Shown in pieces: positions 1 through 10,421 of a DNA stretch of 64,000 nt. This DNA comes from Blasia pusilla (lineage: Eukaryota; Marchantiophyta; Marchantiopsida; Blasiales), in assembly GCA_050084515.1 (NCBI GenBank), contig CM114273.1, positions 39,060,001 to 39,124,000 of the forward strand, given 5' to 3'. The position numbers were made by a program, and so were the translations under genes. The stretch's first letter is position 1, and each line of letters begins with the position of its first letter. The notes beneath the pieces were generated by a model, which saw only the letters and a program-made list of their open reading frames with translations, did no database searches and was not told the DNA's origin.

Positions 1-718
1 TATGAAGTGTAGGTTAGAGATGGATGGAACTGTCATATGATTTTATGAGAAGATGCTTTCGATATAGAGTGAGGACAGTATTAAATTTTCATTTATAATC
101 CTTAAAATCAATGAGCATTTTTTCCTACTACATCTTTGTTCCACACAATGAATCACAATAATATTTAAGTAGGATACGTTTTGCACAAGAAACTATATAA
201 GTGGAGGGATGGAGCTTGTATTTTTAAGAGAAATAAAACTCAAAACCATACCTTTGGTTTGCATTTGTGCACCCAAAAATTTTATCACAACACCCTTGAT
301 TGATCGTAACATAATGTATTGGATTTACTACACAACATATACATACCAAATGATATCATCCACATATTCTACTACTGTGGGTTGCCCACATGAACATCCA
401 AATACGTGACTAACCTTGTGATATTTTTATTCACGTACATATGCCCTTAAATTTGATCCAAAAGGAATTAATTGATCGTTGAGATATTAGCTAACCCAAC
501 TAAAATCCTGCAACCACAACTTTATGTTAGCCTCACTAAACTTATACATGATGCCTCGTGATATTGGAAAAAATGAAAGGACTTCCTTGTTGAATGATGA
601 TGAAGCCTATGAACATAAAATGGATATGCTCAATCCAAAAAAAACCATTTGGTTTCAACAACTAAAAACACTAATTCTAGCCTACCACTACCCAAAGGAG
701 CATTTGGCTCTAAGAAGG
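1..718. other. AT-rich intergenic flank, nothing recognised
   Basis: Low-complexity AT-rich sequence with only short chance open frames. I see no protein motif, splice-supported exon or RNA gene. It is the left flank of retroelement I. Confidence 0.6.
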
Positions 719-722
719 CTTA
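719..722. repeat. Target-site duplication, left copy (CTTA), element I
   Basis: The four bases directly before the TGTCACG terminus are CTTA. The same four bases follow the opposite terminus at 11065-11068. A 4-bp duplication is in the 4-6 bp range typical of DDE-integrase LTR elements and shows that the A1 start and the B2 end are the true integrated ends. Confidence 0.7.
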
Positions 723-1225
723 TGTCACGTCCTTTAGGATAGATCGGTAAGATCTAGTAGAGCGTCTTCAAGAGTAGTGGAGGACATGCCTAAGAGGTCG
801 AGGATGACCTGCTGAGGCCCCGGGAAACCTGAGAGAGTATTGGCTCATTTGGAGCCATATTGAGGAACTTACTATTTTAGGTAAGTACCATTTTGAGTAT
901 ATGATCAACTTTCTATTTTTGTTAAGTGACCCTTGACCTCCTACATCAGGTCAAGAGCCAAGGAGGTGACTTGGGAGAATAGGTTACCATGGAGAGAGCT
1001 TGGGAGAGGGTAGGGGTATATATCCCAAGGAGAGAGAGTTTGAGAGCTCATTATCTCTTTGTTGAACCTCTTGGCATGAGGCGGCGGAGCTATGGTCCCT
1101 TGCCTTATGGGTGTAACCCAAGCCTTTCATTAGGAGAGTGGGTTTGGTTTGACATGAGAGAGAGTGCACACCTTTGAGAGCTATGGTGTGAGATTGTGTA
1201 GAGAGAGATTGGATCTTACTTTACA
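723..1225 (+). repeat. Terminal repeat A1 of element I
   Basis: 503 bp, starting TGTCACG and ending TTTACA. It matches A2 at 10422-10938 nearly end to end, apart from a 14-bp deletion after CTGAGAGAG. It is not preceded or followed by block B, unlike A2. It holds a small hairpin, CTTGACCT (932-939) against AGGTCAAG (948-955), which recurs in the A repeats of elements I and III with at most single mismatches. Confidence 0.88.
1017..1023 (+). promoter_or_regulatory. Candidate TATA box in A1
   Basis: TATATAT inside A1, also present in A2 at 10731-10737. In element III the same place reads only TATACC. A promoter inside A is expected if transcripts start in this repeat. The assignment rests on sequence alone. 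Confidence 0.3.
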
Positions 1226-2839
1226 AAGAGAGAATGAGAGAATAAGAGAGTGAGAGAGTGAGAGAGTTTCATGGGGGATCTCGCTGGTCACTCGCTGTTT
1301 TTCAGGTTGGGGACCGTGTTCCCCATTCAACGGGTCATGGGAGTGCTCATCGGAGCAAGTGTTGCTTGGATTGTTCTTTGCATTTGTCAATTTTTCGTGT
1401 GGAAGAGTGGCGCACGGAAGCGCTGCCCAATTTCTGATAGGGATTGAGTATGAGGGCGGGTTTCCCCATGCCTATGCTTTCAAGAGCACCATGTCGCTTG
1501 TTGATTTTCATTTTTATAGGTTTTACATTTTTGTTGGGAGGAATCAGCGCGGAATCGCTGCCAAATTTTGTGTAGGAGAAAGAGACATTGGGCTTTATAG
1601 AAATCCCCATTTTTTTTTACTGGAATGTCCAATTATAAATATTTTTTGATGTTGGCATAGATTGTGAAGCTATGCACGCTATGCAACAAACAATGCGCAA
1701 TTTAGAGAGTTTTGAACAAAAAGTTATGGTCAATCTTGCAAAACTGCCATTGCTAGGCGATTTTTAGGGTTAAAATGTGCAAAACCTAAACCAGCCGCCA
1801 CAACGGCGGCGGCCGTCGCTGTCATAGTCACCATCAACGGTCAACCGTCACCATTACCATTCAGCCATCACCATCAATGGTCAAACATCATCGTCAATGG
1901 TCCACCGTCCGTTGTCCACCCTTGGTTGCCATTGCCGTTGTTACGGAGTGGAGGGTCTTCCACAACGTTTGTTGATTCTCGGACTTGCGTCGCCATCACG
2001 TACTTTGTTTTGGCCGCCACCATCATCAGCTTGTGATGGCATATGACCTCCTGTTATAGTGTTTGAGTTTTGATTTCATGCTGCTATGTTGTGATTGGTA
2101 GCCGCTCAACGACGATCGGGTACCGTGCCATGACGCCCGTAGTCGCAACGTGCCGCCGATTGCCGCGCTGTGCCGCTCGTGGCCGCATCACACCGTCTCG
2201 ATCACGGAGCCGCTCTGGCATTGTGGAGCAAAGTGTGGGTTTATTTTGATTGAGGAGGGTATGCCGCCGAGTGCCGCATCCCATCATCGAGGGCCGTGCC
2301 GTTCGTAGCTGTTCCGTGCCGCCTGCAACGCCGCACCATTCCACTGGAATCGCACCGTCTATCGAGGAGTTTTGAGCAATGTCAGTACGAGAGGAGTATG
2401 ACTTGCTGATTGGAGGATTTGTCTCCACAAACGAGTTGGAGTCAAGATTTGCAGTTGCTAAGGAGCGACATTGACATGTGTTCAGGTTACCCATTCTGGT
2501 CCTTTACCCTGCACGTGTGAGGGATTTTGGGATTTGGGTAGTTTATTTGGGGATACTGGGTGTGCGGATGCTGAGAGCATCATTTATGTATGTGGTTTAG
2601 GGGACATAGACCTGTGTGGGATGTCCGAAGTTGAGGGTAGGTTATCGATGAAATGATAGCCTGGTCGATTTGCCCCACCACGCCGCTTATTGCCGCACAT
2701 TACATGTCTTGGGGAGGGAGAGTGTAGATCGAGTGCCGCATGTTTGGGATGAGTGATTGAGGGATTACTTGCGAGGCAAGAGTGATCGGGTAAGAAGGGC
2801 ACGAGGGTCATCACGGCGTCCGTTCGGGACTTTGAGAGG
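1226..2839 (+). other. Non-coding leader of element I
   Basis: About 1.6 kb between A1 and Gag. Right after A1 lies a GAGA-rich stretch (about 1226-1275). No TGG-initiated match to the initiator tRNA-Met tail follows A1, so the primer-binding site is not identified. At 1800-1930 a degenerate array of CCGTCA/CCATCA units occurs, and at 2090-2350 a region rich in GCCGC. Element III has the same leader blocks; element II has an unrelated leader. Open frames here are short and share no protein motif, so I call none. Confidence 0.6.
1800..1930 (+). repeat. Degenerate CCRTCA-type short tandem array
   Basis: Many close repeats of a hexamer like CCATCA or CCGTCA, with GGTCAACC phrases between them. 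The equivalent array in element III is at about 39600-39740, so it belongs to the element's leader. Confidence 0.6.
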
Positions 2840-4290
2840 CGAGGTGGTGAACTCGAGAGTAGCTCTAGAGGTTTTACGCGGAGTGGCGTGAGGTTCCGAG
2901 GGTCTTCACTTTAGGGACCACCTCGACCTTCTTCTGTGTCATCATCATATGAGGGGGAGGGTGTAGAGGAGTTTGTGAGCACATCGCCACACATTGTGAG
3001 TGGTCCTACCAATTGGGCGTACAAGATGGACGACCGGGGTAGAGGACCGCGTAGGTTTTCAGGTGTAGTAGGTACGATTGAGTTGCACGATTTCATAGTA
3101 GAGTTTAGGAGTTGGTGCGACTCCCAGCGGGCCACGAACTCTAGAGAGTTCAACCCGTTTACAGCATGGAACGGTATGTTCCAGCATTTAGAGGGGGCAT
3201 CCATGGACGATTACCATGAGTTTTCCCACAGATATGCCCAGGAGATTGAGGCATGGTGACTCTACTACGACCCACACTATGTGTCATGGACGGAGCCATT
3301 CCCAGATGAGGAGGAGGAGTCAAGAGAGGCTTCTTCCTCTTCCACAAGTGATGTTTTAGGAGGGATCACTTGCATTGGAGCACTTACACCGTCTAGTCGG
3401 GTTCGTCCCAGGTTCAACCCTGTGGTTGAGTTCTTTGTTGAGTTGAGGGCGAGCTACCAGGGGATACGGACGGAGAAGTTGCAGAGCATCCACGACTTCC
3501 AAAGGCGCCTGGGTGAGAGTTTGCGTGAGGCTTACACTCACTTGCGCGGGTTGATCAACGTCACTCAGGGGGTGACAGAGGCTCAGGCTATCCAGTCATG
3601 GTACACGATGCTGGACCAGACCCTACGGACACGGGTGCGGGAGGGGGTGCTTCTTATGAACACCTCCCTTACGTTGAGAGATGTTTTTAGGACCGCCAAG
3701 AACATTGAGCGCAACATGGCGGAGGAGAGCGTAGCCACCATAGGTTCTGGGCGAGAGCAGTCACGATTGTCTACACCACCTATGCAGCAACGTGGACTCC
3801 AGGATAGGTTGACTGTGGCACCACGAGCTCAGGGAGGATACCGGGAGGCCGTGGCATAGAGACCTGCACCTTCATATGCGGCTCAGCAGCCGCCGCCTAC
3901 TATTACTTGTTGGTCATGTGGTGGAGCCCATCATCAACGCGATTGCACTCGTCAGGGTCATGGACGTGTGCCTCAGCATGGAGGAGGAGATGGTGCTACA
4001 CCAGGAGGTTATCACTGTGACTATTGTCAGAGGTATGGTCATACACGCGCCATGTGTTTCAGTTTACATCCTGAGTTACGTCCGGACCGAGGGCTAGAGA
4101 GGGCACCAGAGCGAGTAGCCGGTCCGGGTGGGCCTAGAGATCGTACATCAGGTGGTCCCGTTGGGGGACGAGGAGCTGGAGTTTCCCAACAGGGTGGTGG
4201 AGCTTCCCGTGGAGGAGGTAGAGTACCACCACCTAGACGCGCCGAGGGAGACGCCGCACGTGAGGTCGGGATGGTCGCCGATACTGCAGC
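2840..4290 (+). pseudogene. gag: Gag-like capsid region with two CCHC knuckles, element I
   Basis: Structural protein of the retroelement, expected to form the particle that packages RNA. An N-terminal part (about 2936-3259) contains VGTIELHDFIVEF and a stop after EIEAW. The core (3281-3859) contains FQRRLGESLREAYTHL and VTQGVTEAQAIQSWY, resembling the retrotransposon Gag (capsid) family. After a stop at about 3857, the frame holds CWSCGGAHHQRDC (a shortened knuckle) and then CDYCQRYGHTRAMC, a canonical CX2CX4HX4C knuckle that binds nucleic acid. A Gly/Arg-rich tail follows. Comparison with element II suggests the original frame began upstream near FTRSG at about 2850. Several in-frame stops make this copy a pseudogene. 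No Met start is certain. Confidence 0.8.
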
Positions 4291-5754
4291 GATTCTGAGC
4301 AGATTTCCGCTATGGCATTGAGGTTACTAGATGTCGGATCCGTGGCATTGACATCATATGGAGCAGCCAGAGATCTAGAGGATCTTGGTTGGATGTGCCG
4401 GGTTGCCCAAATGGAGGCTGCCGCAGTTGTGACGCGTGGAGCAGCCGCAGAGTTGGATCCACAGCGAGGGGAAGCCAGGAAACAGACTAGGCTTCCTCAA
4501 TCTTTCACGTTGTCTGAGGCGATGAGGACCCCATCAATGGGTCTTGATCAGAGTCCTTGGAGAGCTGGTGATGTTGTTGGTGTGCAGGAACGGAGGGCAA
4601 TGGGAGAAGCAAGTACAACGATTCCTATTGTTGATGCTCAGGAGGGGCATGTGTCGAGCACCTTTTTGGGGGCGGCCACCGTTGTGTACCGCACTCCTTT
4701 ATTTTCTGCTTCTGATGTTATGACGTTGGGGGGCACGCCCGCCGAGGCTTTTCGGCTGGCCCCTTCACTATGTGAGCGCAAAGTTGGAGTTCTTGCATCA
4801 CGTTCAGAGGTGATTGCAGAGGAGGTGATGGACCTGCCCTTGGAGCGGATGCTCGGGCCGTCCACATCAGATGCATGGCAGGCTACGGCTGCTAGGATGG
4901 CGGAGATGCCCGCTAGACCCACGATAGAGCGTGCCATGGCTTCTCCTAGTGTTGTGTTGCTGGATAACCGAGGAGAGGTATTCCAGTTGGTGAGTCCGGA
5001 GGTAGATCTTTTAGTCCGCAACACGTCTTGTTGGATTTAGGAGCCCAACCCCTCATGTTGGGGAAGACATCATTCAGAGGATTGGGCTTGACGAGAGCCG
5101 ATGTGGAGTGTTGTCCATTCTGGATACAGACATCCTTGGGTGGAGTGAGTACCACACAATATATCACCCAACAGGAGGTCGTGGTGAGAATTTTCCCGGG
5201 ACATCGTACAGATGAGTCTGTGGTGCGAGCCACGGCGATAGTGACTGATGTAGAGTCCTATGACGTCTTGGTTGGTGAAGCAGTGTTATACCTGATGGGG
5301 TTTGCCCTGGATTATTGGGAGGAGTCAGCGTCCTACAGACCAGGATGGCAATCACATGATGGGCACCTTAGTTCATTACCCGTTCGATTCACAGGTGCAG
5401 TGATCGAGCAACGGCCACGAGAGATGGCGACCTTAGCAGCATTTAGCAGTGCCATCACTTGGCCTAGTGATTTGATTGAGGGACATGTCCATGCAGAGGA
5501 TACTCCCGTTCCTGACATTTCTATGGAGAGGAGTGTTATGGTAGCTGCATCATTCCGTGGAGGAGAGGTGCCGATGTGGGGCTCGAGTGAGAAGCTTCGA
5601 CGATTGGCAGATGAGAACATGCAGACCGCGTGGAGCGAGGCATTTGCACCGGAGCGAGATGGGTCTGAGGAACCTGAGGTAGCAGAGAGTGCTACGATGA
5701 CACCCTTGGATACCACACCCATTGTGTGGTGTATCCCGGAGGAGGATATTTGAG
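4291..5754 (+). pseudogene. Retropepsin-like protease and linker region, element I
   Basis: A linker of about 240 residues (4312-5040) precedes the aspartic protease, whose active-site phrase LLDLGAQPLMLGK sits at about 5030-5075. Element II has LLDSGAQPLMLGK at the same place, so the Ser of the D-S/T-G-A triad is Leu here. Downstream, ESYDVLVGEAVLYLMGF is the probable second half of the protease fold. The frame then runs to DTTPIVWCIPEEDI at 5756, where a stop interrupts the join to the methyltransferase. In Ty3/gypsy elements this enzyme cleaves the Gag-Pol polyprotein. A frameshift near 5030 and the D-L-G change show it is broken. Confidence 0.7.
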
Positions 5755-6698
5755 TGTTAGATCTCTTTTAAGGGATTAGCACCGGGTTAGCTGCAGTTTT
5801 GCAGGCAGGAGTGCGAGTACAGCAGTACATGTATGTGGAGAGTGATGATGTTGCGAGGCGTGTCTCACTACGACATATGGCGTAGTTACGCCCCCGTTTT
5901 CCCGACTTATTGTCTGCGTCTGCCGTACAGGGGTACTAGAGTTCCCTACTGAGGGATATTTCCTTGTTGGGGGCGCAGGACTTAGAGCGGGTAGGAACCA
6001 TTGATTTGGTCATTGCCGGTTGGCCATGTCAGGGCCAATCGAGTGCTGGACGAGGTAGCGGGTTGGTTGACACTCGGTCCAGATTGTTTTGGGAGATGTT
6101 GAGGGTCTTACGGCAGTTGTAAGGGCACCAGTCTCGTTCTCCAGGCTACATTCTGGAGAATATGCCGATCTTAGGAGACTCCAGGTCACGGGTGGTGACG
6201 AGTGCTCATCAGGTGCGTGCCTAGATCGGCCGAGCAGTGTTCTTGGATGCGGTGAGTGTAGGTTCTAGAGCCCATCGCCCGCGTTTATGGTGGACCAACT
6301 TGTTGCCCCATGCGGTGTTATGGAGGGCGTATGCGGGAGTGGAGCGCCCCTCCCATTTGTTAGTGGATTCCATTCTAGATCCAGGTCGTCGATCACAAGC
6401 AGTGAGGCACGATGATCGACCACCGCTGATTGTGGTCAACAGTAGGCGGCCGGGCGGCCTTTCCCACGTTATGAAGTTTTCCGCTTCCTATGCATACAAG
6501 GAGGCCGGTCCTGGATTGGTTTGGGATGACCAGGTTCAGAGGTTGGTGGAGCCCAACGCCGACGAGAGAGAGCGGGCGATGGGATTTCCCACAAGAGTGA
6601 GCAGTCCTATCAGTATCAGAGGCATCACGACGCCATGTCTTGGATCAGGCGATGGACCTGAACTGCTTGACATGGATCTTCAGCTTGGGGGTGGCTGA
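5755..6698 (+). pseudogene. DNMT3-like cytosine-5 DNA methyltransferase domain, element I
   Basis: Enzyme domain that would transfer a methyl group from S-adenosylmethionine to cytosine C5 in DNA. Motifs appear in normal order: I, VLDLF-GISTGLAAVLQAG (about 5758-5810, one stop inside); II, the acidic YVESDD; IV, GWPCQGQSSAGRG with the Pro-Cys catalytic pair (about 6019-6055) and DTRSRLFWEML after it; VI, YILENMPILG (about 6148-6175, the ENV motif); VIII, GSRAHRPRLWWTNLL (about 6259-6303); and a C-terminal NADERERAMGFP (about 6558-6595). The SRAHR-WWTNL phrase and the AMGF...RRHVL tail look closer to DNMT3 than to DNMT1. It lies in line between protease and reverse transcriptase, so it belongs to Pol. 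Stops are mainly CAG to TAG. Confidence 0.85.
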
Positions 6699-7020
6699 GC
6701 AGCGTCGGATGAGATCGCAATAGATCAAAGCGGTTGCGTTGGTGAGCCCCATGCCTACCGAGACGGTGGAGGCAGTGGCTGGGGGCGAGACCCAAGGAGA
6801 TCGACACACCAGGGGAGATCGGGAGAGACACCCATGGACTTCTTGGGATGTTTTGCAAGTACGCTAGGAGATGATAGCCACAACATCGAGCGTGGTTCCG
6901 AGCACTGCATGTGGAGGAGATCAGAGTTTGTAGTTGGCTGTAGAAGAGCAGCCGAGCGTTGTTGTTTGAGACGGGGTTGCACCATAGCAATCACCGATAC
7001 CCGCGCCAGAGAGTCCTACC
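6699..7020 (+). other. Linker between methyltransferase and reverse transcriptase, element I
   Basis: Low-conservation polyprotein linker of about 100 residues with several stops. It is conserved in place in all three elements. No domain is recognised. Confidence 0.5.
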
Positions 7021-8088
7021 GTAGTCACGATGGAGACTTGGGAGCCACATTTGGGCCCTTAGTTGATAGGAGGAGAGCGGCGCCGGATACATCAGTTCCT
7101 CACGAGTTATAGGAGCTGCTTTGCATTTAGCATGGAGGATTTGGGTACGCTGAAGGGACCGGGGATCCGCATTGAGTTTTCGGGTGATACGCCGATCTTC
7201 CGACGACCCTACAGGTATAGTGATATTGAGAGGGCTCTGATTCAAAGTAGGAGCCAGGACTTGGTCAGAGCAGGACTAGTGAAGATGTCCCATGGGGAGT
7301 ATGCATCTGCCATTGTCATGCCCGCCAAGAAGGATGTGCATGGCAACTGGACGGATAGGCGGATGTGTGGGGATTACCGACCTATCAATCGACACACGAA
7401 GTCCAATAGGTATGCCATGCCCACCCCTGAGGAGATCTTTGATGCGATTGGTCACGCAAAGGTCTTCAGTTCATTGGATTTGGGAGCCGGATACCATCAA
7501 CTGCCTATCAGATTGGAGGACAGGCAGAAGACGGCATTTTGGGGCATTGATCCTCACGGGAAGGATTTTTTGTACCACTGGCGGTTCTTACCATTTGGGT
7601 TAAAGAACGCCCCGGCTGAGTTTCAAACGGTCATGGATAGGATCTTGGCTGGTCTGGATTTTGCTAGGTGTTATATTGATGACATCATAGTCTTTAGCAC
7701 CATGGTTGAGGAGCATGAGCGACATCTAGAGGAGGTGTTTCAACGATTGCAATTACATGGGCTGAAGCTACATCCATGCAAGTGCAAGTTCTACGACCAG
7801 ATTGAGTACTTGGGTCATACGATATACCCGGGGCCTTGGTGTTTAGGATACAAAGGTAGAGGTTATCTCACGCATTCCATGCCCTACAGATGTGAGCCGT
7901 GTTTGCCCATTCATGGGATTGGCGAACTTCTATCGGCGGTACGTCAAGGGATTCAGTTCGATTGCGAAGCCCGTGACCTTGCTGACAAAGGTGGATCATG
8001 AGTGGAATTGGGGGGATGAGCAAGAGCGAGCATTTCAGTTGCTCAAGGATAGGTTGACGTCTACGCCCATCTTGAGGATACAGATCCG
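7021..8088 (+). pseudogene. Ty3/gypsy reverse transcriptase, element I
   Basis: RNA-directed DNA polymerase of the element. Reading starts near METWEPHLGP, then SYRSCFAFSMEDLG and FRRPYRYSDIER, the usual gypsy lead-in. Core motifs are DRRMCGDYRPIN, FSSLDLGAGYHQLPI (motif A Asp), FLPFGLKNAPAEFQ (motif B) and CYIDDIIVFS with the catalytic Asp pair at about 7672-7683, then EYLGHTI. A frameshift at about 7830 moves the frame into PFMGLANFYRRYVKGFSSI and the connection domain. The catalytic residues are intact, but the shift and upstream stops break the polyprotein. Elements II and III match closely. Confidence 0.9.
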
Positions 8089-8480
8089 GGGGCATCCTTT
8101 CCAATTGCACACAGATTGGAGCATGTTGGGGCTTGGAGCGGTGCTCACCCAACATGATGATGAGGGTAGAGAGTTCGTGGTGGCTTATGCTAGCCGCTCG
8201 AACAACGCTGCAAAGGCGAAGTACAACTCGTATGAGGGTGAGTGCTTGGTTGCGGTGTGGGCTGTCACGCATTTCAGGTGTTACTTATTCGGCAACCCCT
8301 TTACCATCATCACTGATCATCAACCACTGAAGTGGTTGATGGAGTCCGACAAGCTTACAGGGAAGCTTGCGAGATGGGCTCTATTGTTGCAGGAATATGA
8401 TTTTCACGTGGTACATAGACCTGGGACGCTCAACTAGGATGCACATGGGTTGAGTCGTAACCCATGCCCGAGTCAACGAG
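8089..8480 (+). pseudogene. RNase H domain, element I
   Basis: Removes RNA from RNA-DNA hybrids during reverse transcription. Visible motifs are LHTDWSMLGLGAVLTQ (first Asp), YEGECLVAVWAVTHFR (Glu) and ITDHQPLKWLM (Asp), followed by RWALLLQEYDFHVVHRPG, the typical gypsy C-terminal end. A stop replaces Gln in the LNQDA phrase near 8436. It is continuous with the second reverse transcriptase frame. Confidence 0.85.
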
Positions 8481-8557
8481 ATGCGACTGGAGCTCAATGG
8501 CATGGAGAGAATGATGAGGAGTCAGTGCCAGGATGGCACGCGTGAGCCTATTTAGGC

Positions 8558-9945
8558 ATGTTGGCTATGGAGAGCCAGAGTGTGGAGACTTTGATGGCGA
8601 GGTCTAGTGGAAAGTCCTTGGATCCCAAGGCCGGTGAGGAGACGACATGTGGCCGAGATATTCATGATGATGGAGTAGTCTTGGAGTACCTTCGTATTGG
8701 CAGCGTTGCGAGCACTGTGGGTGCTAGAGAGCGAGATCGGATCCTACAGCGGGCCAGATGGTTCCGTTGGGAGGGGACACATGTTTTGAGGGTTTGGGAG
8801 GATGGCAGAGTACGCGTAGTGCCACATCCTTTGCTGAGAGCACGACTAGTGCAGCATGCCCACGAGGAGTTGGGTCACTTTGGGGTGAAGCGGACGTACA
8901 ACTTGCTCCAAATTCAGTATTGGTGGCGAGGCATGCACCATGCACTTGACATTCAGCAGTTTGTTGCCAAGTGCATGGTGTGTGATCGGGTCCGAGCATC
9001 GTTCAATGTTCCGACTCCATAGTTGCATCCATTACCGATCATGGGCTTAGGGTATAGATGGAGTTTGGATTTTGCAAGACCTTTGCCTTTGACGGAGCGT
9101 CACAGTCGTTATGTGTTGGTGATGCTCGAGCACTTCTCGAAGTGAATCGAGTTGGTTGCATTGCCTGACAAAGAAAGTGAGGGAGCAGCTTATGCCTTCC
9201 TTGACAGAGTGCTGAGTCATTATGGTGCACCGGCTGAGGTGTTGAGAGACCAAGGTACCGAGTTTCGCAGTGAGTTCCAGGCCTTGTGTGATCAGGCGCT
9301 CATCGACCATCGTACGACTTCGCGAGATCATCCCGAGGCGGATGGATTAGCGGAGAGAGTTGTGCAGACGGTGAAGAGGGGTTTACACAAGTATGGCTTG
9401 CAAAGAGGTCACCTAGGAGATTGGGACCTCCAGTTGCCTTGGTTGGCGATGGGATACAGATTCAGCAGGCAGGCATCCTTAGCGTCTTTTTCACCGTACT
9501 TGCTACTTTATGGCCGAGAGCCAGATTTACCTGCGGCCATTCGTCGAGATGCTGGTGAGGTGCTGGACCTTGATGACCCAGATGTATAGATGCGAGCATG
9601 TTCTCAGAGGGTTGAGTTGTTTCGGAGAGTGATGCCCATGGCGTTCGAGAACTTGGCGATTGCGCAACATCGGGATACGTTGAGGTATGCGACTATTCGG
9701 GGTGGTGGTTATCGACCAACTATCCGGAGGTTTCATCAGGGAGATTATGTCTACTTGTAGTAGACGGCATCAACGACGTTGGATGTGATTGCAGGGCGCA
9801 CTATCTTGAGAGTGTGTTACATTTTGCCATCCAATGTTCTCTTGTTGGAGGGACGCAATGGTATGGTACGGAAGCACCATGTGCGTAATTGTGCACCATG
9901 TCACCTTCCTAACATTGATGGTACAGTGGATCTGAGCTTAGCAGT
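8558..9945 (+). pseudogene. HHCC zinc finger and DDE integrase, element I
   Basis: Joins the DNA copy to the host chromosome. The N-terminal zinc finger has HAHEELGHFGVKRT and CMVCDRV (about 8858-8990). Catalytic triad: Asp in YRWSLDFARPL (about 9052-9085), Asp in VLRDQGTEF (about 9238-9264), and Glu in DHPEADGLAERVV (about 9326-9364). The C-terminal part has RTILRV, LLLEGRNG and HHVRNCAPCHLP (about 9800-9912), resembling the SH3-like GPY/F-type tail. Stops interrupt it at 9020, 9144, 9587 and 9757. The presence of this domain, with no tyrosine recombinase seen, places the element in Ty3/gypsy and not in DIRS/PAT. Confidence 0.88.
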
Positions 9946-9961
9946 AGTTCTTGCAGGCTTG

Positions 9962-10105
9962 CGTTGTATGTTGTGTGGTTCTGCCCGTGGTGCTGCCACG
10001 ATTCTAGTCTGTGATGGTTGTTCGAGAGGTTGGCATATGGCATGTCTGACGCCACCTCTCACTAGGGTTCCTCGGGGACGATGGATGTGTCCCAGATGTA
10101 CATAG
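9962..10105 (+). pseudogene. C-terminal PHD finger fused to integrase, element I
   Basis: The last 47 residues of the polyprotein form a C4HC3 zinc finger: CMLC, then ILVCDGC, SRGWHMAC and MCPRC. All eight zinc ligands are present here, as is the Trp before the His (GWH). PHD fingers of this type usually bind histone H3 tails, so it could steer integration or the methyltransferase to chromatin; that role is inference. It occupies the place where chromoviruses carry a chromodomain. The finger itself is intact, but it is cut off from the rest by upstream stops. Confidence 0.85.
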
Positions 10106-10280
10106 AGGAGATACTAGGTAGGTTTTGATCCTGAATTTTTCTCTGATATGGATGACATGAAGGCGACTAACGAGAGGGCCTCATGAGCACCCGGCCTTCT
10201 TGCTCTTAGCGTCCGAGAGATATATGTCATGGTAGGTAGGGATAGATGGCTATCAAGAGTTAGAGAGAACTAACCACTAG
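10106..10280 (+). other. 3' untranslated stretch of element I
   Basis: Between the PHD stop and the polypurine tract. The phrase ACCCGGCCTTCTTGCTC is shared with element III, and in diverged form with element II. No coding signal. Confidence 0.5.
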
Positions 10281-10293
10281 CTAGGGGGGCGAT
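10281..10293 (+). promoter_or_regulatory. Polypurine tract, element I
   Basis: CTAGGGGGGCGAT lies directly before B1. A run of purines at this place primes plus-strand DNA synthesis in LTR elements. Its location shows that the reverse-transcribed copy begins with block B, not block A. Confidence 0.7.
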
Positions 10294-10419
10294 TGGAGAT
10301 ATTTTGGTACTTCTTGTCTCGTTGTTTGGATGCCATGAGTTAGCATGGGATCGTGCGTGTTTGTGTGTGTGTTGGGTGACAATGATGTATGTTGTGTAGT
10401 GATGTGTATACGCACGACA
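10294..10419 (+). repeat. Split repeat B1, element I
   Basis: 126 bp from TGGAGATATT to CGCACGACA. It is repeated with about nine differences as B2 at 10939-11064, on the other side of A2. No copy of B lies next to A1. Confidence 0.9.
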
Positions 10420-10421
10420 AC

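Noticed and set aside
1359-1649. Open frames in the element I leader (96 and 87 codons)
   Set aside because: No motif, overlapping on both strands, and not conserved as frames in element III.
5755-6698. A host or bacterial methyltransferase gene inserted by chance
   Set aside because: It sits at the same place in line with Pol in three copies and has no start, promoter or introns of its own.
9962-10105. Chromodomain at the integrase C-terminus
   Set aside because: The Cys/His spacing is C4HC3, a PHD finger; no aromatic chromodomain cage pattern is seen.
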